From Rhizorhabdus sp049889055 (lineage in GTDB: Bacteria; Pseudomonadota; Alphaproteobacteria; Sphingomonadales; Sphingomonadaceae), in assembly GCF_049889055.1 (NCBI RefSeq), contig NZ_JBLTWO010000004.1, positions 255,158-319,157 on the forward strand: a DNA stretch of 64,000 nt. Direction: 5' to 3'. The notes under the pieces are model-generated. The model saw only the letters and a list, made by a program, of their open reading frames with translations. It made no database searches and was not told where the DNA came from. The position numbers were made by a program, and so were the translations under genes. Below are positions 45,619-55,528 of the stretch, in pieces. Within the stretch, counting starts at the first letter, position 1; each line of letters starts with the position of its first letter.

Positions 45619-46875
45619 ATGCACCTGAAGGACCTCAAGAAGAAGAGCCCCGCCGATCTCGTCACCATGGCGGAAGAGCTGGGCGTCGAGGGCGCGTCGA
45701 CGATGCGCAAGCAGGACCTGATGTTCGGCATCCTCAAGGTCGAGGCCGAGAATGGCGAGCAGATCATGGGCGAGGGCACGATCGAGGTGCTCCCCGACGG
45801 TTTCGGCTTTCTGCGCAGCCCTGAGGCCAATTATCTCGCGGGTCCCGACGATATCTATGTCTCGCCGAACCAGGTCCGCAAATTCGGTCTCCGCACCGGC
45901 GACACGGTCGAGGGCGAGATCCGTGCGCCCAAGGACGGCGAGCGCTATTTCGCGCTGACCCGGCTGATCTCGATCAACTTCGACGATCCCGATGTCGTCC
46001 GCCACCGCGTCAATTTCGACAATCTGACGCCGCTCTATCCCGAGCAGAAGCTGACGCTCGACACGCTCGATCCGACCGTCAAGGACAAGTCGTCGCGGGT
46101 GATCGACATCATCGCCCCCCAAGGCAAAGGCCAGCGCGCGCTGATCGTCGCGCCGCCGCGCGTCGGCAAGACCGTGCTGCTCCAGAACATCGCCAAGGCG
46201 ATCACCGATAACCACCCCGAGGTGTTCCTGATCGTCCTGCTGATCGACGAACGCCCCGAGGAAGTCACCGACATGCAGCGTTCGGTGAAGGGCGAAGTCA
46301 TCTCCTCGACCTTCGACGAGCCGGCCCAGCGCCACGTCCAGGTTGCCGAAATGGTGATCGAGAAGGCCAAGCGCCTCGTCGAGCATAAGAAGGATGTCGT
46401 GATCCTGCTCGACTCGATCACCCGCCTGGGTCGGGCCTACAACACCGTCGTACCGTCGTCGGGCAAGGTGCTGACCGGCGGTGTCGATGCCAATGCACTG
46501 CAGCGTCCCAAGCGCTTCTTCGGTGCCGCCCGCAATATCGAGGAAGGCGGTTCTCTCTCGATCATCGCCACCGCACTGATCGATACCGGCAGCCGCATGG
46601 ACGAAGTGATCTTCGAAGAGTTCAAGGGCACCGGTAACTCCGAAATCGTCCTCGATCGCAAGGTCGCCGACAAGCGCATCTTCCCGGCGATGGACGTCGG
46701 CAAGTCGGGCACCCGCAAGGAAGAGCTGCTGGTCGACAAGGGCAAGCTGTCGAAGATGTGGGTCCTGCGCCGCATCCTGATGCAGATGGGCACGATCGAC
46801 GCGATGGAGTTCCTTCTCGACAAGATGAAGGATTCGAAGACCAACGAGGATTTCTTCGACTCGATGAACTCCTGA
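45619..46875 (+). CDS. rho: Transcription termination factor Rho
   Basis: Hexameric RNA helicase that ends untranslated transcripts. The 418-residue protein has the N-terminal helix domain, the RNA-binding cold-shock fold (LPDGFGFLRSPEANYLAGPD, DDIYVSPNQVRKF), Walker A (VAPPRVGKTVLLQNIAKAI), the Q/R loop regions and LLDSITRLGRAYN. Full length. Confidence 0.98.
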   Translation: MHLKDLKKKSPADLVTMAEELGVEGASTMRKQDLMFGILKVEAENGEQIMGEGTIEVLPDGFGFLRSPEANYLAGPDDIYVSPNQVRKFGLRTGDTVEGEIRAPKDGERYFALTRLISINFDDPDVVRHRVNFDNLTPLYPEQKLTLDTLDPTVKDKSSRVIDIIAPQGKGQRALIVAPPRVGKTVLLQNIAKAITDNHPEVFLIVLLIDERPEEVTDMQRSVKGEVISSTFDEPAQRHVQVAEMVIEKAKRLVEHKKDVVILLDSITRLGRAYNTVVPSSGKVLTGGVDANALQRPKRFFGAARNIEEGGSLSIIATALIDTGSRMDEVIFEEFKGTGNSEIVLDRKVADKRIFPAMDVGKSGTRKEELLVDKGKLSKMWVLRRILMQMGTIDAMEFLLDKMKDSKTNEDFFDSMNS

Positions 46876-47010
46876 GCCGGGGTCGCTCGGCGCGGCCCTC
46901 CCTCCTTCTGCCACCGACAGAGATCTATCGCGCTTGCCTCTGAGGCAGCAGGGCGTGAAGATCGCGGTCGGGAGTCCCATCGAACGGGACCGGGGAGAGG
47001 AGAGCGAGGC

Positions 47011-47949
47011 ATGGCGACCGAGGCCTGGGACAGACTGGCCGAAAGGCTTCGCAACTGGGGCCGTTGGGGGCCGGAGGACGAGCGCGGGACGCTCAACCAT
47101 ATCGGTCCCGAAGCGCTTCGTCGCGGAGCAGGTGCCGTTCGTCAGGGCAAGCTGTTCGCACTCGGACTGAACTGTGACTCGAACGGCCCGCAGATCGGGA
47201 CATTCCGGTCGAACCCCGTCAAATATGTCACCGAGCTGTTCACGCCGATCGCGGAGGGCAGCGATGTCCAATATTGCGACGACGTCATTCATATGTGCTT
47301 GCAGGCGTCGACCCAATGGGACGCCTTCGCCCACATGCATTATGGCGGGCAGCTCTATAATGGCCTGGACGCGCGCAGCCATGTCGATGCACGGCACGGT
47401 GCGCATCGCTGCGGCATCGAGCATCTGGCACTGCCGGGAATCAGTTCGCGTGGCGTCCTGCTCGACATCGCCCGGCTCAAGGGCATGGACATGCTGCCGC
47501 GCACCTATGTCATCACCCCCGACGACATGAATGCGGCCTGCGAAGCGGCGGGGGTCCGCATCGAGAAGGGCGATATCATCCTCGTGCGCACCGGCATGAT
47601 CCGGCTGTTCACGGATACCGGCGACGCGCATGCCTTCCATGGTGCGCAGGCAGGGCTCGGTGCCGATGTCGTCGAATGGCTGCACGACCATGATGTCGCT
47701 GCGGTGGCCGCCGACAATATGGCGGTCGAGGCGTTGGGGATCGAACCCGATCCGCGCTATGATGTCCCCTTGCCCGTCCACATGCTGGCGCTGCGCGACA
47801 TGGGCATGCCGCTGGGCGAAATCTTCAATCTCGAAGCGCTGGCAGCCGATTGTGCGGCCGACAGGCAATATGATTTCCTGCTGTCCGCGCCGCCCTTGCC
47901 CGTGACGGGTGGTTTCGGGTCACCGGTCAATCCGCAGGCGATCAAATAG
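47011..47949 (+). CDS. Cyclase family protein (kynurenine formamidase-like)
   Basis: The 312-residue product belongs to PF04199. The usual metal motif HxGTHxDxxxH appears as STQWDAFAHMHYGGQLYNG, a variant found in one branch of the family. Other blocks: GIEHLALPGISSRGVLLDIA and KGDIILVRTGMIRLF. The reaction is probably hydrolysis of a cyclic amide or similar; substrate unknown. GAGGAGAGCGAGGC precedes the ATG. Confidence 0.88.
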   Translation: MATEAWDRLAERLRNWGRWGPEDERGTLNHIGPEALRRGAGAVRQGKLFALGLNCDSNGPQIGTFRSNPVKYVTELFTPIAEGSDVQYCDDVIHMCLQASTQWDAFAHMHYGGQLYNGLDARSHVDARHGAHRCGIEHLALPGISSRGVLLDIARLKGMDMLPRTYVITPDDMNAACEAAGVRIEKGDIILVRTGMIRLFTDTGDAHAFHGAQAGLGADVVEWLHDHDVAAVAADNMAVEALGIEPDPRYDVPLPVHMLALRDMGMPLGEIFNLEALAADCAADRQYDFLLSAPPLPVTGGFGSPVNPQAIK

Positions 47950-47968
47950 GCGGCGCAGTCGCGGGTAA

Positions 47969-48478
47969 TCATCTCGTCAGCGGGGTATAGTCCTGCCCTG
48001 CGAAGCGATGCGGGAGAGCTTCGTCTTTGGCTCGGCCGACGAAGACCGCCCAGACACCGCCGGGACGCCAGATGCTATCAAGCCGTGCAGCAGCCTCGGC
48101 GACATCTTTGCCCAGCACCAGCTCCCGCCGGTAGAAGAAGGCCGAGACGCGGGCGTTCAGGATGCAATGGACATGAACGTTGCGGCCGTGGAGACTATCG
48201 AGCGCAGCCATGAAATGATCGAAATCCCTGTCTGTGGGTGCGGCGAAGTCGACGGGAATATGAACATAGCGCATGCCGAGCGTCGCCACGCTTGCGGCTT
48301 CGTCGACGAGCGCGTCTTCATGGCTGTGCAGGGCCAGGTTGATGACGTCGGAAACGCCGATAGCTGCCAGCAGATTCAGCTGCTCTTCAGTGGGCTGACC
48401 GGAGGTCGTCAGGCGATCGTCGAGACGCCGCCAGGCGCGGATCGAAACAGGATCTTCGACATGTGAAGGGCGCGTCAT
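47969..48478 (-). CDS. Protein tyrosine phosphatase-like protein
   Basis: The 169-residue product has the dual-specificity phosphatase-like fold (SGQPTEEQLNLLAAIGVSDV; IPVDFAAPTDRDFDHFMAAL) and VHVHCILNARVSAFFYRR in place of the phosphate loop. The spacing is C-x4-R, not the classical C-x5-R, as in a family annotated as PTP-like or beta-lactamase hydrolase-like. Activity is therefore unsure. GGAG is eight bases before ATG 48478. Confidence 0.75.
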   Translation of the reverse strand: MTRPSHVEDPVSIRAWRRLDDRLTTSGQPTEEQLNLLAAIGVSDVINLALHSHEDALVDEAASVATLGMRYVHIPVDFAAPTDRDFDHFMAALDSLHGRNVHVHCILNARVSAFFYRRELVLGKDVAEAAARLDSIWRPGGVWAVFVGRAKDEALPHRFAGQDYTPLTR

Positions 48479-48623
48479 GGGCATCACTCCTTGCGATGGT
48501 GCCCAGGCGAGCGGCGGACTCAGCCCGCGCTCCCCGATGGTGATCCATCCTCGTCGCCAGTCACGCGGTCGACGGAACATGCCAGACCGGCTTTTGCATG
48601 GCCAGCTGACCAAGACAAAAAAC

Positions 48624-49316
48624 TCAGCCGCGCTCTCCGAACAGGGCCGTGCCGATCCGGACATGGGTTGCGCCGAGCATGATCGCGGTCTCGAAATCCG
48701 ACGACATCCCCATGCTGAGGCCGACAAGCTCGTGCCGGGCCGCCAGCTTGGCGAGCAGCGCGAAATAGGGCGCAGGTTCGACGTCGAGCGGAGGCACCGC
48801 CATCAGTCCGACGATGGGGAGACCAGCGTCGCGGGCCCGCACGAGGGTGGCGGGCAGATCGGCGATGGCGCAACCGCCCTTCTGGTCTTCCTCGCCGATA
48901 TTGACCTGGACGAAGCAGTCGGGCCGTCGACCCTGCCGATCCATCGCCTTGGCCAGTGCCTCGATCAGCGAGGGGCGGTCGACCGAATGGATCGCATCGA
49001 ACAGGGCGACGGCCTGCTCGGCCTTGTTCGATTGGAGCTTGCCGATGAGATGGAGCTTCAGCCCGTCGACGTGGCAGAGATCGGGCCATTTTTCCTCGGC
49101 CTCCTGCACGCGGTTCTCGCCGAAGGACCGGTGACCGGCATCGATCAGGGGGGCGATCGCCGCTGCGGGCTTGGTTTTCGAGACCGCGATCAGCTCGATC
49201 TCGCTCGCTGTCCTGTCGGCCAGTGCAGCGGCATGGGCGATCCGGGACAGGATGGCGTCGATCCGTTGCTGCGCTGGAAAAGGAAGGGTGGTGGTGGTGG
49301 TGTCGATCTCGGGCAT
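48624..49316 (-). CDS. YggS family pyridoxal phosphate homeostasis protein
   Basis: The 230-residue TIM-barrel protein carries the PLP lysine in ELIAVSKTKPAAAIAPLI, FGENRVQEAEEKWP, HLIGKLQSNKAEQ and the phosphate-binding LSMGMSSDFETAIMLGATHV. It buffers PLP rather than catalysing turnover. Starts 22 bases from the divergent ThiE-like gene. Confidence 0.95.
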   Translation of the reverse strand: MPEIDTTTTTLPFPAQQRIDAILSRIAHAAALADRTASEIELIAVSKTKPAAAIAPLIDAGHRSFGENRVQEAEEKWPDLCHVDGLKLHLIGKLQSNKAEQAVALFDAIHSVDRPSLIEALAKAMDRQGRRPDCFVQVNIGEEDQKGGCAIADLPATLVRARDAGLPIVGLMAVPPLDVEPAPYFALLAKLAARHELVGLSMGMSSDFETAIMLGATHVRIGTALFGERG

Positions 49317-49338
49317 GGGCTCCGCTATAGAAGCGCCG

Positions 49339-49899
49339 ATGACGCCCCGCCAGCCTGTGCTGCCGCATCTGTGGCTGATGACCGACGAACGGCTCGGCGA
49401 AAGGCTGTTCGATGCGATCGACCGGCTGCCGCGCGGTTCGGGCGTAATCTTCCGACACTATAGCCTGCCGGTTGCCGAGCGTCGGCGGCTATTTGATGCC
49501 GTCCGCCGGCGGACTCGACGACGAGGGCTGGTCCTGTTGCTGGCAGGAGACGAGCATATGGCTCTGCGCTGGGGGGCAGACGGAGCCCATCACCGTCAGC
49601 CGCATGCGCCGCGCTTCGGGACTTCGCCGGTGCATGATCGGCGCGAGATACGGGCGGCGGAGCGATCGGGCGCCACCGCGCTCCTCCTCTCCCCGCTCTA
49701 TGCGACACGCTCCCATCCCGGAGCGTCGGGTCTTGGCCGGATGCGCTTTGCCGCGCTCCTGCGCGCGACGCGTCTGCCGGTGATCGCTCTGGGGGGCATG
49801 ACGGCTCGACGTGGGCGCCATGCGCGCTTGCTCGGCGCACAGGGTTGGGCGGCGATCGATGCCTGGGGCGGTCGGGCGTCCGGGCGAAAGCAAGCCTGA
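49339..49899 (+). CDS. ThiE/TenI-like thiamine phosphate synthase family protein
   Basis: The 186-residue product is a shortened ThiE-type barrel: LWLMTDERLG, ATALLLSPLYATRSHPGASG and VIALGGMTARRGRHARLLGA. ThiE's usual pyrophosphate-binding residues and the length of about 210 are not fully kept, so it may be TenI-like or lack synthase activity. No other thi gene is nearby. An upstream in-frame ATG at 49315 overlaps the yggS start. Confidence 0.75.
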   Translation: MTPRQPVLPHLWLMTDERLGERLFDAIDRLPRGSGVIFRHYSLPVAERRRLFDAVRRRTRRRGLVLLLAGDEHMALRWGADGAHHRQPHAPRFGTSPVHDRREIRAAERSGATALLLSPLYATRSHPGASGLGRMRFAALLRATRLPVIALGGMTARRGRHARLLGAQGWAAIDAWGGRASGRKQA

Positions 49900-49908
49900 C
49901 GCCGGCGA

Positions 49909-50646
49909 TCAGAAGCGGAAGGCGGTTCCGACGTAGACCGACTGGCTGTCGCGACGCTGGTCGCTGGTCAGGTCGCTGTGGTCACGCTGGCTCTTGTAGC
50001 GAACGCCACCCGAGAGCTCCAGATTCTTGGTGAGCGAGAAAGAGCCACCCAGATCGACCGAGAGGGCCTCTTCGGGTCCGCCGAGATTGGTCGCGCCGGT
50101 CGCCTTTTCGGTCCCGAACAGCAGTCGAGTGCTCCATTTGGAGCGCGAGTAGCTCACGCCGATATCCGCCATCTGACGGGTATCGGCAATGGTGCCCCCG
50201 TCGATGCGTGCGAAGTCGCCCGACAGGGTGAAATGCTTCCAGCCCACGGATGCGCCAAGGCTGTAGGCCGTGGGTGCCAGGCCCATGTTGAGCGCTGTGG
50301 TGTTCGGAATGCTGATCGTCGATCCGGCGAGCATGGTGGTGCTCGAGGTACCCGGCTTGGACGAGCGGGCGCGGATGGCTACCGTTACCGCGCGCTTGCC
50401 ATTGCCACCCGAGGGAGTGAAGCGGAAGCTGGGTTCGGCGAAGCTGCCGCCGACGCGATCGAACAGTGCGGCCTGGCGAGGATCGGACGCAGCGGGGGTG
50501 AAGAAGCCGATACCGCGTGCCTTCTTGCGGTCGACCTTGACCTTCGGCGCGGCGGGAGTCTTGGCGGCTGCGACCGGCACAGACAGGGCCAGCGACGCGA
50601 GCAGCGCCGTCCCCATCATCCTTGCCGTGACCCCCTTGACCATCAT
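49909..50646 (-). CDS. Putative exported beta-strand-rich (outer membrane) protein
   Basis: The 245-residue product has an N-terminal signal (MGTALLASLALSVPVAAA) and then alternating strands (AYSLGASVGWKHFTLSGDFA; MADIGVSYSRSKWSTRLLFG) ending in a terminal FRF aromatic, which suggests a barrel. Family not recognised. Convergent with the ThiE-like gene. Confidence 0.65.
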   Translation of the reverse strand: MMVKGVTARMMGTALLASLALSVPVAAAKTPAAPKVKVDRKKARGIGFFTPAASDPRQAALFDRVGGSFAEPSFRFTPSGGNGKRAVTVAIRARSSKPGTSSTTMLAGSTISIPNTTALNMGLAPTAYSLGASVGWKHFTLSGDFARIDGGTIADTRQMADIGVSYSRSKWSTRLLFGTEKATGATNLGGPEEALSVDLGGSFSLTKNLELSGGVRYKSQRDHSDLTSDQRRDSQSVYVGTAFRF

Positions 50647-50915
50647 CCTGCCAAATCCGGACTTTTCTCTATACCAGTCGGTTAGCACTCGATCGGAGTC
50701 GATGCCAGCCGGCTGCGGCGAAAGTCCGTCCCTGTTGCACAGACTCCACAACCGCCGAACGCCTGTAGAGGCATATGTGTTTCAGATCGATGAATCTAAC
50801 CGTGCGTCCGGAGCAACGTGGACCCTGCCTCGCGGGGCAAAGACATGTTGCCCGGTGGGGGCATGTGTCTATAACGGCGCGCAACGCCTTTTCGAGCCTC
50901 AAGGACTTGCCTGAC

Positions 50916-51359
50916 ATGATCCGTCGCCCCTGCCGTACCGCGATCGCCCTTGCCCTCGTCGTCTCGCTGGCGGCCTGCGGAGGTGGACGCAACAAGGCGC
51001 AGCTCGCGTCCGATGTTGCGGCGGCCAAGACCACCACGATCGGGATCAACACCTATTTGTGGAAGGCCTCGCTCGAGGCGCTCAGCTTCATGCCGCTGCT
51101 GCAGGCGGATTCCAATGGCGGCGTCATCGTCACCGACTGGTATGTGAATCCTAACCAGCCCGCCGAACGGATGAAGGTGACCGTGACCATCCTCGACGCC
51201 GATCTGCGCGCCGATGCCGTCCGCGTCGCGCCCCAGCGCCAGGTGCTGTCGAACGGCAGCTGGGTCGACACGTCGGTACAGGCCGCGACCGCGCAGAAGC
51301 TTGAAGATATCATCCTGACCAAGGCCCGAGACCTGCGCCGCGCGACCGTCGCCGGCTGA
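50916..51359 (+). CDS. DUF3576 family lipoprotein
   Basis: The 147-residue product has a lipoprotein signal (ALALVVSLAAC, lipid-bearing Cys near residue 19) and the DUF3576 blocks (TIGINTYLWKASLEALSFMP; VIVTDWYVNPNQPAERMKV). It lies directly upstream of leuS and lptE, a conserved order. AAGGA precedes the ATG. Confidence 0.88.
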   Translation: MIRRPCRTAIALALVVSLAACGGGRNKAQLASDVAAAKTTTIGINTYLWKASLEALSFMPLLQADSNGGVIVTDWYVNPNQPAERMKVTVTILDADLRADAVRVAPQRQVLSNGSWVDTSVQAATAQKLEDIILTKARDLRRATVAG

Positions 51360-51378
51360 ACAAGAAGCGAAAGATCAA

Positions 51379-53886
51379 GTGAACGCGCGTTTCAACCATT
51401 TGAAGGCCGACGCGCACTGGCAGCGCGTCTGGGAAGACCGGCAGACCTTTCAGGCCCGCGACGACAGCGAGCGGCCCAAAAGCTATGTCCTCGAGATGTT
51501 CCCCTATCCGTCGGGGCGCATCCATATGGGCCATGTGCGCAATTACACCATGGGCGACGTGCTCGCCCGCTTCCGCCGGATGAAGGGCTATGAAGTGCTC
51601 CATCCGATGGGATGGGACGCCTTCGGCATGCCGGCCGAAAATGCCGCGATGGAGAAGAAGGTCCATCCGGGCGACTGGACCCGCGCCAATATCGCGGCCA
51701 TGCGCGAGCAGCTGAAGCGGATCGGCTTCGCGCTCGACTGGAGCCGCGAACTCGCCACCTGCGAGCCGGACTATTATGGCCAGGAGCAGGCACTGTTCCT
51801 CGAACTGTTCGCGGCAGGGCTGGTCTATCGCAAGGAGTCGGCGGTCAACTGGGATCCGGTCGACATGACCGTGCTCGCCAATGAACAGGTGATCGACGGC
51901 CGGGGCTGGCGCTCGGGGGCGCTGGTCGAACGGCGTAAGCTCAGCCAGTGGTTCCTCAAGATCACCGACTTTGCCGACGAGCTGCTCGATGGCCTGAAAA
52001 CGCTCGACCAGTGGCCCGAAAAGGTCCGGACGATGCAGGAGAACTGGATCGGCAAGTCGCAGGGCATGCGCTTCCGCTTCACCCTCGATCGGCCGGTCGG
52101 CGAGATCGACGGCTTCGAGGTGTTCACGACCCGGCCCGACACACTGTTCGGCGCCAGCTTCGCGGCGGTTGCTCCCGATCATCCGATCGCGCAGGCGCTG
52201 GCGGCGGATGACGAAGCGCTGCAGGCGTTCATCGCCGATTGCAAGCGGACGGGCACCGCAGCGGCCGAGATCGAGACCGCCGAGAAGAAGGGCTATGATA
52301 CCGGCCTGACGGTAGCGCATCCGCTCGATCCGACGTGGAAGCTGCCGGTGTTCGTCGCGAACTTCGTGCTGATGGAATATGGAACGGGGGCGATCTACGC
52401 CTGTCCGGCGCACGACCAGCGCGATCTGGACTTCGCCCGCAAATATGCGCTGCCCGTCAAGCGCGTCGTCGCGCCGACACCCGAGGAGGCCGACGCGCCG
52501 ATCGGTGACGAGGCTTATGTCGGGCCCGGCCGGATCGTCAATTCCGCCTTCCTCGACGGCCTGTCGGTGGAAGAAGCCAAGGCCGCCGTCATCGCACGCG
52601 GCGAGAGCGAAGGCTGGGGCCAAGGCACGACGGTGTGGCGCCTGCGCGACTGGGGCGTCTCCCGGCAGCGTTACTGGGGTACGCCGATCCCGATCATCCA
52701 CTGCCAGGATTGCGGCGCAGTTCCGGTTCCGCGCGAACAGCTGCCGGTGGTGCTGCCCGAGGATGTCAGCTTCGACATTCCCGGCAATCCGCTCGATCGC
52801 CATCCGAGCTGGAAGCATGTCGACTGCCCGTCCTGCGGCAAGCCCGCGCGGCGCGAGACCGACACGCTCGACACCTTCGTCGACTCCAGCTGGTATTTCA
52901 TCCGCTTCGCCAGCGCCCCGGGCGATCAGCCGTTCGACCGCGCGGTGGCCGAGCAATGGCTGCCGGTCGGGCAATATATCGGCGGGGTCGAGCATGCGAT
53001 CCTGCACCTGCTCTACGCCCGCTTCTGGACGCGGGCGCTCGAGCGGATCGGCAAGCTGTCGGTCAAGGAGCCCTTCACCGGGCTGTTCACTCAGGGGATG
53101 GTCACGCACGAGACCTACAAGAGCCCTGACGGTCAGTGGCTGAGCCCGGAGGAGGTTTCCAACGGGGTCGTTGTGGCGACCGGCGAGCCGGCAACGGTCG
53201 GACGCATCGAGAAGATGTCGAAGTCCAAGAAGAACGTCGTCGATCCGGGGCCCATCGTCGAGCAATATGGCGCGGACGCGGTTCGCTGGTTCATGCTGTC
53301 CGACAGCCCGCCCGAGCGCGACCTCGAATGGACCGAAAGCGGCATCGAGGGCTGCTGGCGCTTCGTCAACCGGCTGTGGCGAATGACCGATGTCGCCGAG
53401 GCGGCGGAGGGCGAGGACAAGGATCTCGACCGCAAGTTGCACCGTGCCATCGCCGGAATCGCGACCGATATCGAGGCGCTGGGCTTCAACCGCGCCGTCG
53501 CCAAGGTTCACGAGCTTGCCAATGCGATCGAGAAGGCTCCGCCTTCGGCAAGCCGGGCGACCGCAGCGCGGACCCTCGTCCGTCTGATCGCGCCGATGGT
53601 GCCGCATCTGGCCGAGGAGGCTTGGGCACGGCTTGGCGAAGAGGGTCTGGTCGCCGATGCGGCGTGGCCCGATCATGATCCTGCGCTGCTCGTCGACGAT
53701 GAGGTCACGATCGCGGTTCAGGTCAACGGCAAGCTGCGCGACACGCTGACGGCGCCCAAGGGGATGTCCAGGGACGCGTTGCAGAGCCTGGCGCTGCAGT
53801 CGGAGAAGATCGTGAAGCTTCTGGAAGGCGCCGAGCCCAAGAAGGTGATCGTGGTTCCCGACCGCCTCGTGAACATCGTCGCATGA
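51379..53886 (+). CDS. leuS: Leucine--tRNA ligase
   Basis: Class I synthetase for tRNA-Leu. The 835-residue protein has the HIGH equivalent HMGHVRNYTMGD, the CP1 editing domain (FTTRPDTLFGASFAAVAPDH), and KMSKSKKNVVDP. It starts with GTG 51379, 19 bases after DUF3576. Its stop overlaps lptE by four bases. Confidence 0.98.
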   Translation: MNARFNHLKADAHWQRVWEDRQTFQARDDSERPKSYVLEMFPYPSGRIHMGHVRNYTMGDVLARFRRMKGYEVLHPMGWDAFGMPAENAAMEKKVHPGDWTRANIAAMREQLKRIGFALDWSRELATCEPDYYGQEQALFLELFAAGLVYRKESAVNWDPVDMTVLANEQVIDGRGWRSGALVERRKLSQWFLKITDFADELLDGLKTLDQWPEKVRTMQENWIGKSQGMRFRFTLDRPVGEIDGFEVFTTRPDTLFGASFAAVAPDHPIAQALAADDEALQAFIADCKRTGTAAAEIETAEKKGYDTGLTVAHPLDPTWKLPVFVANFVLMEYGTGAIYACPAHDQRDLDFARKYALPVKRVVAPTPEEADAPIGDEAYVGPGRIVNSAFLDGLSVEEAKAAVIARGESEGWGQGTTVWRLRDWGVSRQRYWGTPIPIIHCQDCGAVPVPREQLPVVLPEDVSFDIPGNPLDRHPSWKHVDCPSCGKPARRETDTLDTFVDSSWYFIRFASAPGDQPFDRAVAEQWLPVGQYIGGVEHAILHLLYARFWTRALERIGKLSVKEPFTGLFTQGMVTHETYKSPDGQWLSPEEVSNGVVVATGEPATVGRIEKMSKSKKNVVDPGPIVEQYGADAVRWFMLSDSPPERDLEWTESGIEGCWRFVNRLWRMTDVAEAAEGEDKDLDRKLHRAIAGIATDIEALGFNRAVAKVHELANAIEKAPPSASRATAARTLVRLIAPMVPHLAEEAWARLGEEGLVADAAWPDHDPALLVDDEVTIAVQVNGKLRDTLTAPKGMSRDALQSLALQSEKIVKLLEGAEPKKVIVVPDRLVNIVA

Positions 53887-54389
53887 GGCCCCTCGCCCGC
53901 CTCGGCCTGGCATTTGCGCTGGTCGCCGGCCTTTCCGCCTGCAGCCTGCGGCCGCTCTATGTCGACGGCGGGGCCGGCGGCGTGGCGAGCGCCCTGTCCT
54001 CGGTCGAGGTGTCGGCGATCGGCGGGCAGAGTGGCTGGCTGGTTCGGAATACGCTCAACGACCGGATGCACCGTCAGGGCGAGTCTGCCGCGCGCTACAA
54101 GCTCGAAGTCGAACTCGACGACGACATCACCGGTTTCGGTACCCGTCTGGACAATACGATCAGCCGTGAGCGGCGTACCTTGCGGGCGCGCTATCGGCTG
54201 ATCGACGCGGCGACCGGCTCGGTGCTGCTCGACCAGACGGCGGCGGCCGACGCGGGCATCGACGTGACCCAGTCCGATTATGCGACGCTGGCGGCCGAGC
54301 AGACCGCGCTCGAACGCATGGCAGACCGGCTGGCCGACCAGATCGTGGCGCGTGTCGCCACCTATGCCGGCCGCAGCACGAACCGGTGA
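53883..54389 (+). CDS. lptE: LPS assembly lipoprotein LptE
   Basis: Outer membrane partner of LptD. The 168-residue product has a lipobox near residue 20 (LVAGLSACSLRPLY), the start typical of LptE, followed by beta strands and a C-terminal helix. Encoded between leuS and holA with four-base overlaps on both sides, the canonical arrangement. Confidence 0.93.
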   Translation: MRPLARLGLAFALVAGLSACSLRPLYVDGGAGGVASALSSVEVSAIGGQSGWLVRNTLNDRMHRQGESAARYKLEVELDDDITGFGTRLDNTISRERRTLRARYRLIDAATGSVLLDQTAAADAGIDVTQSDYATLAAEQTALERMADRLADQIVARVATYAGRSTNR

Positions 54390-55405
54390 AAGCCGACGCT
54401 GGCCAGATCGCGCGGGCCCTCGACAAGGGGGACCCGTCCGTCCGGCTGTTCCTGCTCTACGGGCCAGATGAGTCGGGCTCACGCGCGCTCGCGGCGCGGC
54501 TCGACAAGGCGATGGGCGCCGATGCCGAACGGATCGATCTGACCGGCAGCCAGATCAAGGATGACCCCGCGCGTCTCGCGGACGAGGCGGCGTCGATTTC
54601 GCTGTTCGGTGGAGCGCGTCATATCCGCGTCGATCCGGCCGGCGACGAGATCATCGATGCAGTCGAGGCGCTGCTGGAGGCGACGTCTGCCGGCAATCCG
54701 GTGGTCGTCGTGGCGGGGAACCTCCGCAAGGATGCCAAGCTGGTCAAGGCCGCTCTTGCCTCCCCGCAGGCGCTCGCCTTCGCCTCCTATCTGCCCGAGG
54801 GCCGTCAGGCGGACCAGGTGGCGGTCGAGATGGCCCGCGAACTGGGCCTGCGGCTCGATCCGCGTATGGCGCAGTCGCTGGTGGCCGCGACCAATGCCGA
54901 CCGGGGCCTGATCCAGCGCGAAGTCGAGAAGATCGCGCTCTATCTCGATGCCAGCCCCGAGAGCCCCAAGGAGCTCGACGCTGATGCGCTTGCCGCGATC
55001 GGTGCAGAGAATGACGAAAGCGACGTGGCGGCCATCGTCGATGCGGTGATGGGCGGAAGGCCCGATATCGCAGCAGCCGAGCTCGCCCTGATCGGCCCGA
55101 CCGAAGCGATTGGCGTGGTGCGGGCCGTGCTCCGCAAATTGGCCTTGATCACCCCGCTTCGGGCCGAAGTCGCTCAGGGGCGGACCATCGACGCGGTCAT
55201 GGCCGGCAGTGGCAAGGCGATCTTCTGGAAGGAACAGAAGACCGTAGCCGGGCTTCTTCAGCGCTGGTCGCCCGAGCGGATCGCAGCGGCCACCGAGCGT
55301 CTGGCGGGGCTGGAGCGGGCCTATAAGCGTTCGGGTTCGGCGGGCATGGTGCTGGTGACCGAGGAACTGCTGACCATAGCACGGGCGGCTGCTGCGCGTC
55401 GGTGA
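54386..55405 (+). CDS. holA: DNA polymerase III subunit delta
   Basis: Clamp-loader delta subunit that opens the beta clamp. The 339-residue product has the N-terminal LFLLYGPDESGSRALAARLD, the middle PVVVVAGNLRKDAKLVKAAL region and a C-terminal collar domain. GTG start overlaps the lptE stop (GTGA). Convergent with the parAB operon. Confidence 0.93.
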   Translation: MKADAGQIARALDKGDPSVRLFLLYGPDESGSRALAARLDKAMGADAERIDLTGSQIKDDPARLADEAASISLFGGARHIRVDPAGDEIIDAVEALLEATSAGNPVVVVAGNLRKDAKLVKAALASPQALAFASYLPEGRQADQVAVEMARELGLRLDPRMAQSLVAATNADRGLIQREVEKIALYLDASPESPKELDADALAAIGAENDESDVAAIVDAVMGGRPDIAAAELALIGPTEAIGVVRAVLRKLALITPLRAEVAQGRTIDAVMAGSGKAIFWKEQKTVAGLLQRWSPERIAAATERLAGLERAYKRSGSAGMVLVTEELLTIARAAAARR

Positions 55406-55511
55406 TAAGGGCCTGGTTTCAGATCGTTAAGCCTGGTCTCAAACAATCTGCGGAATCGTCTTCGCAATTTCACTTAAAGATCATTTTGCAACTTCGCAGC
55501 TTTTCGAAAAC

Positions 55512-55528
55512 TTCGCATTTTGTGCGAA
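55512..55528. terminator. AT-rich hairpin after holA and parB
   Basis: TTCGCA (55512-55517) and TGCGAA (55523-55528) pair across five bases; on the minus strand the stem is followed by GTTTTCG. It may terminate parB transcripts. The CTTCGCA motif recurs at 55460 and 55492. Confidence 0.4.
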
